Of a DNA stretch of 64,000 bases, positions 21,342 through 30,900 are shown in pieces. The DNA comes from Phymatolithon calcareum (taxonomy: Eukaryota; Rhodophyta; Florideophyceae; Hapalidiales). Within the stretch, counting starts at the first letter, position 1. Every line of letters begins with the position of its first letter. Location: contig OZ345374.1 in the NCBI GenBank assembly GCA_977006965.1, forward strand, positions 558,001-622,000, read 5' to 3'. Below the pieces are notes generated by a model, which saw only the letters and a list, made by a program, of their open reading frames with translations, was not told where the DNA came from and did not search any database. Both the position numbers and the translations under genes were made by a program.

Positions 21342-24300
21342 ATGAGCTCTTCGTTGGAGGAGTCGGGGGCTGGAGCTCCTTCAGCTCCTTCAGGGCAGCC
21401 AGTGGCGAACCTTTTCCCGCGCGCGTGGGTGTATATGTCGACTGACCGGGCGATGTCGCCGCAGGCTTCTGCACGAGAGGTTTGGCTGGCGTTTGCATAC
21501 AACCTGCGCTGGAAGTATGTTGTACCTAAGGCCGCGCCACCGCGCACACTATTGGACTTTCGCGGCGATCCGTATCTCGCGCTGGACCGTTTGGACGCCG
21601 ACGCCACTTGGGCCGACGTCGAGCTCGCGATGTGCTCGTTTCAAGGCAACACCGACGGCCGCCCCGCCCTCAGCGTCCGAGGACGTCGTCGAAATAAAAA
21701 ACGCGTGAGCACCATCGTAATTGTCGCCAACTCAGACAGCGAGATGGAGGACTGGGTCATCGCTTTGCGCGTCCGCATTGCGCCATGGAGGATACTTGCG
21801 CAGCGTCCGACTGTGGACCGGCACAGCGCCATTGTTCGTGAACTCGGCCGCGTAATCTACGATAAGGTGGAGTCAATCTGCGCTGTTGGTGAAACATCGA
21901 ACACCGATGCAAATGAAGCCGTCTCGTCGATGATTGGAACCGCTGAGACGTGGGCTCGTGTATCCCTGATTCCAGAGAGCGTCGGCACCGTTGCCAATAT
22001 TGTCAAAGTCGCCAGGGAATATGCGGGCAGTGCGATGGAGACTGCGAACACAGTTGCGGAGCTTTCGAATTGCTTTACCATCGTGGGTGCTATGTTCCAA
22101 GTGGCTGCAATCACTGCGAGATGTATATATATGGTGTCGGAGGCTTATCGTGGTCGCGAATCTTTGCCAAAGCTGCACTCGGAGCTCTTCTTTCTGTTAA
22201 AATATGCGTCTGATTGCGCGATGGTTCTGGTAGCCCCAGAGGCGGCAATAGACCACTTGCGTTTGAATCACGTTTTTACCGTCCAAGAGCGCTGCATGGA
22301 GACTCTCGGGAACATAGAGGAGCAGTTGATGAAGAAGTGGATTATGCAAGCGTGGAGCGCGAAAGTGGTGACTGACACAGAATTGGAGGCTACAAAGTTG
22401 CGTACATCGGTGGTCGTGGCTCTCAACATCCGAGATATCGTAGCTCAGAGACTCATCGTAAACCAAAATATGACTTCCGAAAGCAGCGGTGTGCTTGGGA
22501 ATATTGTACAACCCCCCAACCTGTCACCTTTCTTTGTTGGTCGGAGCGAGGAGCGCCAGAACTTGCTGCGCATATTGGAGCGCCATGGAAGTGGTGCTAT
22601 TACTCAATACGGCGGTGCAGGAAAGACTCAGCTAATGGTGTCGTTTGCAGAGTTTGCGCGTGAACAGGGACTTGTGCCCGGTGGTATTTTTTGGGTGACT
22701 GCAGATGGAAACAAGGAAAAAGTTTTGTCGTCATTCGTGGACTTTTCTGAGCGTCTTGGTCAGTGCGCGTTGCCGGAGGGAGACAAAAGCTGTAGTCGTG
22801 CGGTAGTGTCTTCATTACGGAGAGCATTGGAAAAGGTTGAAGGACGCTGGCTGCTATGTGTTGACAACGCGGACAGTAAGGATGGCGGTGAGGTTCTTGG
22901 AGATGTCGCCAAGCTTGCCAGACCGAATTGTGGGTGGATGCTTGTGACGTCGCGGCGCGGAGATCGCGGACTTTGGCGTGGAATAACTGATGATCAAGTG
23001 ATGAAGCTGGAGCCCCTCAATGTGAAAGATGCCATGGCTGTGCTGTGGAGATGGGGAAAGGGAAAGCCAAGGGGCTTAGAAGATGACGCACAAGTTTTCT
23101 GTGACATGGACAAGCTAAAAGATGAGAATGTGACTGAATATCGTGCACTTGCTGACCTTGCCGGCCGGCATCACAGTCATGGACTTGCTGGATTACCGCT
23201 AGCGCTCGTTCAAGCCGGGAGCTATGTCCGGAATATGTCAATATCGTTTAAGGACTATTTTGCAAAGTACCAGGTGCAGTGGAGAGACCTGTCGCAAGTG
23301 CTGGAGGAAGCGATAGAGTCTGGTACCGTGGGAAGTTACCAGAAAGCGATCTGGACTACATGGAAAGTGAACATGGAGGCATTGGACGACGATTCAAGGC
23401 GTGTAATCCGCACCGTAGCGATGCTGGGAGTCGAAGAAGTGCCGAAATGTCTTATGAAGTGCCTTGTGAAACAGTGCACTGGTGACAAGCTGGCTGATAG
23501 TGATTCGAGTCTTCCTTTTCTCAACATCATCAAGCGAAACTTGGTGAACAGCTCATCGCTATTGAGTGAGACAACCGAGCGTGAGTCGTTCGCACTGCAC
23601 GCACTGATCAGGCGGTACGTGCGATATGATGTGAGTTTATGTTCGACGGAGAACGGCGCCTGTCAAGAGATTGCGTTGCGTGCTGTGCACAATACAATTC
23701 TGCGCGATCGAGGTATGGAAGCTTCTAGTTTCGATTCGTTGCTGGAGTTGCCAAGACGAGAAATTCTAGCACTTTTGCCACATGCGGTGGCCGTTGTGTT
23801 GGGTCACGTTAATGATCGTAAGCTCGCAGATACGGAGGAACACATATTTTTGGAAATAACGCAGCCGCTAGCCTTATTCGCAACGAGCGCACTGATCTCG
23901 AGTGGACGGTATGTCGAAGCGGAAACACTGTGCACTGCGGTACTTAGTTTCCTTTGTTCTCCACTGTCTGAGCCGGCAGCTCGCTCTTGTACCAGCCGCT
24001 TGTTGCGTTTCTTCAAAGATGGCAGAAAACGTAGTTCTACAAGAAAAGAATATATTGAGAGAATCTCAAGCCGCTATCTTATTTCTCGCTCCCAGGCGCG
24101 CATGTTACGTGGTAACAACGACGGGGCAGAAAGTGATGCTCGCTGTGCCCTGAATAATTGGAAAACAAAAAAAAAACGCAGAATGTGTTTTGCGACCTGC
24201 CTCGTCCATACACAATTACAAGGCAACGAAAATTTCGAGAACACTGAACTGCATGACCCAGACATTTATGGGGAAGATGCAGATCACCCAGATATTGCAT

Positions 24301-26498
24301 CCTCGTTGCACCAGTTGGGAATGATACTGGAAGAAAAGGGGGAGTTTGATGGAGCGGAGTCGGAGTACCGAGCCAGCCTGTCCATGAGGCGCCGCATTTA
24401 TGGGGAAGATGCAGATCACCCAGATATTGCAGGCACGTTGCACCAGTTGGGAATGATATTGCAAAAGAAGGGGGAGTTTGATGGGGCGGAGTCAGAGTAC
24501 CGAGCCAGCCTGTCCATGAAGCGCCGCATTTATGGGGAAGATGCAGATCACCCAGATATTGCATCCTCGTTGCACCAGTTGGGAAGGATACTGGAAGAAA
24601 AGGGGGAGTTTGATGGAGCGGAGTCGGAGTACCGAGCCAGCCTGTACATGGAGCGCCGCATTTATGGGGAAGATGCAGATCACCCAGATATTGCATCCTC
24701 GTTGCACCAGTTGGGAATGATACTGGAAGAAAAGGGGGAGTTTGATGGAGCGGAGTCGGAGTACCGAGCCAGCCTGTACATGGAGCGCCGCATTTATGGG
24801 GAAGATGCAGATCACCCAGATATTGCAGGCACGTTGCACCAGTTGGGAATGATATTGCAAAAGAAGGGGGAGTTTGATGGGGCGGAGTCGGAGTACCGAG
24901 CCAGCCTGTCCATGAAGCGCCGCATTTATGGGGAAGATGCAGATCACCCAGATATTGCAGGCTCGTTGCACCAGTTGGGAAGGATACTGCAAGAAAAGGG
25001 GGAGTTTGATGGGGCGGAGTCGGAGTACCGAGCCAGCCTGTACATGGAGCGCCGCATTTATGGGGAAGATGCAGATCACCCAGATATTGCAGGCTCGTTG
25101 CACCAGTTGGGAAGGATACTGGAAGAAAAGGGGGAGTTTGATGGAGCGGAGTCGGAGTACCGAGCCAGCCTGTACATGGAGCGCCGCATTTATGGGGAAG
25201 ATGCAGATCACCCAGATATTGCAGGCACGTTGCACCAGTTGGGAATGATACTGCAAGAAAAGGGGGAGTTTGATGGAGCGGAGTCGGAGTACCGAGCCAG
25301 CCTGTCCATGAAGCGCCGCATTTATGGGGAAGATGCAGATCACCCAGATATTGCATGCTCGTTGCACCAGTTGGGAATGATACTGCAAGAAAAGGGGGAG
25401 TTTGATGGAGCGGAGTCGGAGTACCGAGCCAGCCTGTCCATGAAGCGCCGCATTTATGGGGAAGATGCAGATCACCCAGATATTGCAGGCTCGTTGCACC
25501 AGTTGGGAATGATACTGGAAGAAAAGGGGGAGTTTGATGGGGCGGAGTCGGAGTACCGAGCCAGCCTGTCCATGAAGCGCCGCATTTATGGGGAAGATGC
25601 AGATCACCCAGATATTGCATCCTCGTTGCACCAGTTGGGAATGATACTGCAAGAAAAGGGGGAGTTTGATGGAGCGGAGTCGGAGTACCGAGCCAGCCTG
25701 TACATGGAGCGCCGCATTTATGGGGAAGATGCAGATCACCCAGATATTGCAGGCACGTTGCACCAGTTGGGAATGATATTGCAAAAGAAGGGGGAGTTTG
25801 ATGGGGCGGAGTCGGAGTACCGAGCCAGCCTGTCCATGAAGCGCCGCATTTATGGGGAAGATGCAGATCACCCAGATATTGCAGGCTCGTTGCACCAGTT
25901 GGGAATGATACTGCAAGAAAAGGGGGAGTTTGATGGGGCGGAGTCGGAGTACCGAGCCAGCCTGTCCATGAGGCGCCGCATTTATGGGGAAGATGCAGAT
26001 CACCCAGATATTGCAGGCTCGTTGCACCAGTTGGGAATGATACTGGAAGAAAAGGGGGAGTTTGATGGAGCGGAGTCGGAGTACCGAGCCAGCCTGTCCA
26101 TGAGGCGCCGCATTTATGGGGAAGATGCAGATCACCCAGATATTGCATGCTCGTTGTACCAGTTGGGAATGATACTGGAAGAAAAGGGGGAGTTTGATGG
26201 AGCGGAGTCGGAGTACCGAGCCAGCCTGTCCATGAAGCGCCGCATTTATGGGGAAGATGCAGATCACCCAGATATTGCATGCTCGTTGTACCAGTTGGGA
26301 ATGATACTGGAAGAAAAGGGGGAGTTTGATGGAGCGGAGTCGGAGTACCGAGCCAGCCTGTCCATGAGGCGCCGCATTTATGGGGAAGATGCAGATCTCC
26401 CACATATTGCGGCCTTGCAGAACCAGGTGGAAAACATTTGCAAGAAGAGAAAACTTAGATGCATCACAGTTGGAGTAAGCGGAGATAGTCGTCCTTGA
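21342..26498 (+). CDS. NLR-like receptor: PH-like domain, helical region, NB-ARC, kinesin-light-chain-type TPR array
   Basis: 1718 residues in one exon, ATG at 21342. Residues ~25-150 read as a PH-type fold (WKYVVPKAAPPRTLLDFRGD ... SEMEDWVIALRVRIAPW). Residues ~165-395 are helical, possibly a four-helix bundle like those ahead of NB-ARC in cell-death NLRs (inference). The NB-ARC starts at ~420: P-loop QYGGAGKTQ, Walker B WLLCVDNAD (~504), sensor GWMLVTSRRGDRG, and GLAGLPLALVQAG. A winged-helix-like part follows. From residue 975, 16 complete 44-residue TPR units and one degenerate unit run to the end. By family knowledge, nucleotide exchange drives oligomerisation and TPRs sense ligand. The first P-loop glycine is replaced by Q. 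No membrane segment. Likely innate immune or self-recognition role. Confidence 0.88.
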   Translation: MSSSLEESGAGAPSAPSGQPVANLFPRAWVYMSTDRAMSPQASAREVWLAFAYNLRWKYVVPKAAPPRTLLDFRGDPYLALDRLDADATWADVELAMCSFQGNTDGRPALSVRGRRRNKKRVSTIVIVANSDSEMEDWVIALRVRIAPWRILAQRPTVDRHSAIVRELGRVIYDKVESICAVGETSNTDANEAVSSMIGTAETWARVSLIPESVGTVANIVKVAREYAGSAMETANTVAELSNCFTIVGAMFQVAAITARCIYMVSEAYRGRESLPKLHSELFFLLKYASDCAMVLVAPEAAIDHLRLNHVFTVQERCMETLGNIEEQLMKKWIMQAWSAKVVTDTELEATKLRTSVVVALNIRDIVAQRLIVNQNMTSESSGVLGNIVQPPNLSPFFVGRSEERQNLLRILERHGSGAITQYGGAGKTQLMVSFAEFAREQGLVPGGIFWVTADGNKEKVLSSFVDFSERLGQCALPEGDKSCSRAVVSSLRRALEKVEGRWLLCVDNADSKDGGEVLGDVAKLARPNCGWMLVTSRRGDRGLWRGITDDQVMKLEPLNVKDAMAVLWRWGKGKPRGLEDDAQVFCDMDKLKDENVTEYRALADLAGRHHSHGLAGLPLALVQAGSYVRNMSISFKDYFAKYQVQWRDLSQVLEEAIESGTVGSYQKAIWTTWKVNMEALDDDSRRVIRTVAMLGVEEVPKCLMKCLVKQCTGDKLADSDSSLPFLNIIKRNLVNSSSLLSETTERESFALHALIRRYVRYDVSLCSTENGACQEIALRAVHNTILRDRGMEASSFDSLLELPRREILALLPHAVAVVLGHVNDRKLADTEEHIFLEITQPLALFATSALISSGRYVEAETLCTAVLSFLCSPLSEPAARSCTSRLLRFFKDGRKRSSTRKEYIERISSRYLISRSQARMLRGNNDGAESDARCALNNWKTKKKRRMCFATCLVHTQLQGNENFENTELHDPDIYGEDADHPDIASSLHQLGMILEEKGEFDGAESEYRASLSMRRRIYGEDADHPDIAGTLHQLGMILQKKGEFDGAESEYRASLSMKRRIYGEDADHPDIASSLHQLGRILEEKGEFDGAESEYRASLYMERRIYGEDADHPDIASSLHQLGMILEEKGEFDGAESEYRASLYMERRIYGEDADHPDIAGTLHQLGMILQKKGEFDGAESEYRASLSMKRRIYGEDADHPDIAGSLHQLGRILQEKGEFDGAESEYRASLYMERRIYGEDADHPDIAGSLHQLGRILEEKGEFDGAESEYRASLYMERRIYGEDADHPDIAGTLHQLGMILQEKGEFDGAESEYRASLSMKRRIYGEDADHPDIACSLHQLGMILQEKGEFDGAESEYRASLSMKRRIYGEDADHPDIAGSLHQLGMILEEKGEFDGAESEYRASLSMKRRIYGEDADHPDIASSLHQLGMILQEKGEFDGAESEYRASLYMERRIYGEDADHPDIAGTLHQLGMILQKKGEFDGAESEYRASLSMKRRIYGEDADHPDIAGSLHQLGMILQEKGEFDGAESEYRASLSMRRRIYGEDADHPDIAGSLHQLGMILEEKGEFDGAESEYRASLSMRRRIYGEDADHPDIACSLYQLGMILEEKGEFDGAESEYRASLSMKRRIYGEDADHPDIACSLYQLGMILEEKGEFDGAESEYRASLSMRRRIYGEDADLPHIAALQNQVENICKKRKLRCITVGVSGDSRP
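24264..26375 (+). repeat. Coding tandem array, 16 x 132 bp (TPR units)
   Basis: The motif ATTTATGGGGAAGATGCAG recurs every 132 bp from 24264. The sixteenth unit ends at 26375, and a diverged partial unit (YGEDADLPHIAAL) follows. Each unit encodes YGEDADHPDIA..LHQLG.IL..KGEFDGAESEYRASL.M.RRI in pieces. Units are nearly identical in DNA. Amino-acid differences occur only at unit positions 12-13, 15, 19, 22-23, 39 and 41. Since 132 is a multiple of 3, copy number can change without breaking the frame. Confidence 0.97.
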
Positions 26499-27209
26499 AC
26501 ATCTGGACGTAATAATCGCTTTATCAATAGTCATTTGCACGTCGGACGCTAGAAGTGAACGTGTACAATCTCCGTCATAGATGACATTCAGGGCTGGTCC
26601 ACCTTCATTAAAGTTCCAAACCCTCACCTCACGCTCTCTGTCCAAAGACACGATGCGTCAATATCCTGAACATCTCACATCGTAAACGCTAATCGAGTGA
26701 CCACTAAGCACGAATCGCAAATTCTTTCAGTTTAAGTTTCACACTTCAATGGATGATTCGTAACTGCCCTCCTTCACATCGATGCATATGACCTCAGAAT
26801 AATTCCTAGCGTCTAAAGTGCCACAGTCGTTTCCAGTACTTTCTTTCCGCATCGATAACTTGCCACGACCATGCCCTGTAACAATAAAGTCGTGCTCGAC
26901 GCTTGATGCCCGGTGTGACGCCTCCCGTGTCAGCACGATTGAAGCGCTAGCAGAGAGGGAAAAACGATTTCCAGCCGAGGGGCTGGAAAGGAAAAATATT
27001 GGCGATGTCGCAAAAGGGAGCTGTGCTGCTCTCGCTAGTGCGATGCCCTTTTTTCTTCTACCTGCAAGCCGCGCTTCTCCTAAGTACGTCTACTCTGTGA
27101 GGCGCATTATCAGCTTGCTCAGGGAGCGAGGCAACCCATCGGCGCGATGACTCGTCCCTCGAACGAGAGATCATCTAGCAGCTTCGATGAGCATCTGTCA
27201 TAAAGTACT
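26499..27209. other. Spacer right of the NLR gene
   Basis: Contains the NLR 3-prime UTR. A 110-codon frame at 26818-27150 lacks motifs and is not called. Confidence 0.4.
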
Positions 27210-27503
27210 CTAACATCTGCGCGGCACTGAAACCGTCCCTCGGCGCCACTCGCCCACATCCTTTGCCAGGTATACTATGTGTTCGCCCTGAAGTCCGTGC
27301 TCTATAAGTACGTCGTGTTCCCAGTCCGGGCTCGGCGTGCTATGTATATCGACCACTGGAGCAGGCACAGGAGGTACAGGAATCGCGACCAGTGCCGGTA
27401 CAGGAGTCGTAGATGGCGCTGGTGAGAGGTTCAATTTTGCACCTGGAGCAAAACCAGATATCGGTGTCGTTGTTACTGCAGGTTCGACCGCTATGGAAGG
27501 AGA
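27210..27503 (-). pseudogene. 3-prime coding part of the gene split by a copia element
   Basis: The minus-strand frame SPSIAVEPAVTTTPISGF ... PDWEHDVLIEHGLQGEH ... GEWRRGTVS ends at a stop at 27210-27212. With the copia element and one GGAGA copy removed, it continues the frame that arrives from 32281 (RQPGSP|SIAVEP) without a gap. The Trp/Glu-rich end resembles a small reader-type beta barrel, but I cannot name it. Confidence 0.75.
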
Positions 27504-27735
27504 TGATAGCTTCGCCACTCACACACGTGGTGGACTACTCCACGTGTACCTCGCATGCCTGCACCCTACTGCACCCTCACCAGGCAAGCCAGGCACGAGA
27601 CTAGTGACTGGCGCATGCCGTCTGCATGCCGCACTATGTGTGCCTGCGTGTGTCTCCTGGCACGCAGGGCCACCAGAAAACCATAAGTAGACTAGCTAGC
27701 CCCTCAGGAGTAAAGGTAGAGGTTAGAAGCCAACA
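27504..27735 (+). repeat. 5-prime LTR (232 bp, deleted form)
   Basis: Starts TGATAGCTTCGC and ends AGCCAACA. Compared with the 3-prime LTR it lacks 51 bp between two AGCTTCGC direct repeats. Near its start, CACGTGG and CCACGTG form an inverted pair of G-box-like CACGTG sites (27523-27552) that could bind bZIP/bHLH factors. Confidence 0.93.
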
Positions 27736-27746
27736 GGTTATGGGCC
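27736..27746 (+). promoter_or_regulatory. Primer-binding site, initiator-Met half-tRNA type
   Basis: GGTTATGGGCC directly follows the 5-prime LTR. It matches the complement of the anticodon stem-loop region of initiator tRNA-Met (family form GGTTATGAGCC), not a tRNA 3-prime end. This is the primer type known from Drosophila copia. Confidence 0.7.
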
Positions 27747-27945
27747 TACGCCGCTAACCACTCACACGCTGGAGCGCTCGAAGCGCAAGAACCGTAATCC
27801 AGATCCCGACTACACCGCTCGGGCCATAGCTTACCTATCCCAACGGCGAACATCGCCTACTCCCGCCACCAATTCCGGCGACGCCGCTGTCGCCACTACT
27901 CCTACCAACACTGCGGCTATCCGATCTGCCGCCTCCGCTCCTGTC

Positions 27946-30900
27946 ATGGACGATTCGAATCGCGTCCCTACTCGCCCGTGGCCAACCGATGGCGTGACCA
28001 AACTGTTCGCAGATGCGACTAATCACCGCGACTGGCGCCTTTGCGTCGACGCAGTTACCCAGGGCCAGCGCGCTGAGAAACTCTTGACTCGCGCTCCCCT
28101 GGACACTGACCAAGTCGAAGTCGCCCAAGCTGCCCTTCTCAAATCTTTTATGATGCTCACTGTCCACGGATCATTTCGTCAAGCTATATCTCCGATGACC
28201 GCGCTAGAGGCGTACGTCCACCTATGCGGTCTCGCTCCTCAGACATCTATTCACGAGGTAGCCCACTCTGCGAAGGTCAAGAACCTAGATTCGTACCCTA
28301 CACCGGCCGCTTACGTCGCCGCCCACCGAAGTCGCCACGACCAACTTCTCTCCGCTGATGCCAGCCATTATCTCGCATCCCCATCCGCATATATCGCAGA
28401 TCTGCTCGGCGGTCTCCCAAACACACCCAACTCCCACGCTCTAACTGAGCTATACGCCTACCTACCGGACATTCAAAAGAACGATACCACCGCTAGCCGT
28501 CTCACTGCTGCGATTCTTCGTCTACCGACATCCAGCAAGGGAAATCGGAACACCAGAAACTCCGGCGCGCCTACAGATCGCCCGCGCTATGGTCGCCGCC
28601 CCGGAGACCCGACAGTCACCAACTATAGCTGCATGCTGCACAAAATGGACAACCACAAGCAAGATGACGATCGGTGCCGCGCCATGCAAGCTCGCCGGGG
28701 CAGCCTGCCGAAACCTTCTGCCGCTGCAGTGACCATGGACCCGGAGTTTGTACATGCAGTCGCGGGGTCCCTCGCCGCCATGATGGAAGCTAGTAATGAC
28801 CAAAACGACAATGTAAACAACGATTCTCAGTACATGATCAGCCCCTTACTTGATTCTGCAGCTACACATCACCTTACAGCGTCAGTAGGAAAGTTGCGCC
28901 ATCCGAGGCCACTTCATGTCTCCGTTCAGCTCGCCAACCATGAAAGAGCGACTACTACTGCTGTAGGAAGCTCGTCAATCATGGGATCGCATTCTCCACT
29001 TCCACTTAGCGGTGCGCTTTGTGTGCCAGGCCTATCTCGCGACCTTGTGTCAGCAGGAAGACTGAGCAACGACTTCGATATAACCCTAAAACGGGACCGC
29101 TTTTACGTCACTGAACCATCGCCTGGTGTGCCTAAAGATGTCGTGGCCACAGGAACCAGGCGAAACAACGTCTTTATGTTTGACGGGCCTGCAACTCGCT
29201 GTCGGAGCGAACGGTTCTCAAAAGAACGCTCAAGTGGTGTGGTCCCCCGCTCTCTACAGCGCCTGCATGACACTTTCGCCCATGCTCATCCTGATGCTCT
29301 GCGACGGCTTATGGTCGAAAAACCCCACTTGAAGAACCTGCTGCTCAAGTGCAAGGGAAACTATACGTGCACTCCATGCAACAGCGCCAAGCTCACTCGA
29401 GCACCCCACAGATCTGTGATGCGTGAAAACTGTAGGCCATTACACAAGCTGAGCTCGGACACTGCAGGGCCCCTGACGCAGACCACGAGAGGAAACCGAT
29501 ACTTCACAGTACTCGCCGATCAGGCCACCGAGTACCTGATGGCACTCCCGACCCGCACGAAGGGTGCAGCTGGTGAAAGTTTAGTCGAAGCTGTTCGCCA
29601 ACTGCAGCGTTCTTCAGGGTACAAAGTACGACGATTGCACTCTGATGGAGCAGGAGAGCTATCTGAAGGGACACCCAAGGCATACGCCAAAGCAGAGGGA
29701 ATCACTTTAACCAAATCAATTCCAAATGCTCCTCAGATGAATGGTCAATCAGAACGAGCAATCCGCACGTTGAAATCGTGCATCCGCACACAACTAACAT
29801 CCTCTGGAATGCCCAATTCTATGTGGGACTACGCTTTGGGAGACTGTGTCGCCAAACTGAACGCAATTCCTAGGCGTGGCTCCGTCTGCTCACCCCACCA
29901 TAAGCTTTTCGGCTCACCTCCTCGCTTCCCTCTGCGGGCCCCTTTTGGTGCACAAGGTTTTGTGCCAAACAAAGCCCGCAAGCCGAGCAGTCTTTCGATG
30001 CGCGGCATTAAATGTCGCTACCTTGCACCGCTGTCAGACGCGGTCGTCGCAGTTCGGGACGAAAAGTCACGAAAAATCATTGAGGCCCGCGGTGCTGATT
30101 TTGTACCGATCAAGCCACGCGGACCCAATCAACCACCGTCTGAATCGCTGGCATCACCATCACTCGAAGGTCACGATAGTCTTCCATCCGCAACATTGAC
30201 TTCTCGATCCAACTCAAGAATGAGACCACGAACGCCGCAGCCGACCACAATCATAGCGGGCAGTCGTCGCGTGCTTCGCAAACGCGCGACGCTGCGCAAA
30301 CCAGCTCGGTTCCATGACGGTGACCTGGATGAAATCGGAGGTGCGCCGGCTGCATCTGCCGTTGCAGTGGAGCTCGACACACCAACTACACCACCGACCA
30401 ATCCTCGCTCACTTCGCGAAACGCGCAAGGGTCGTCATGCCCAATTTCACTTGTATTGGAAAAAGGCTCACGACCTCTTTATCGATACAAATTTAGCGTT
30501 GGGTGCTTGGGAACTGGTTGACCCAGAGCCGACAGACAAACCCGTCCCGCATCTTTGGGCATACCACTACAAAACAGCGCCTGGAGGGGCGCTACAGGCT
30601 GTATCAGCACGCTGCACAGTTCGGGGCGACTTAATGCGTCCTGGTACGCATTTTGATCCGCTGCGTACAGCCGCCCAGTCGCCCTCGCACACTGCACGTC
30701 GCCTCTTGTATGCCAGAGCAGCTCTCGCAGGAGAGTATATACGGTCAGCCGACGTTCCGAACGCCTACCCACGAGCTCCGTCGGATCCTTCGTATCGGGT
30801 AACAATGCAGCAACCCCGTCGTGCTGATGGAACTCTCACGTCGCCCGGAAAATTGATACGCGTGTCGCGCGCGCAAATGGGCAGTCCTGACGGGGGATAC

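Noticed and set aside
24264-26375. Direct repeats resembling a CRISPR-like or satellite array
   Set aside because: Units are contiguous, 132 bp, coding and in frame with no spacers: a protein repeat, not CRISPR or satellite.
24079-26651. Two antisense open frames of 774 and 719 codons across the TPR array
   Set aside because: They exist because the 132-bp unit is a multiple of three and has no stops in those frames. The sense strand has a full NLR with recognisable motifs.
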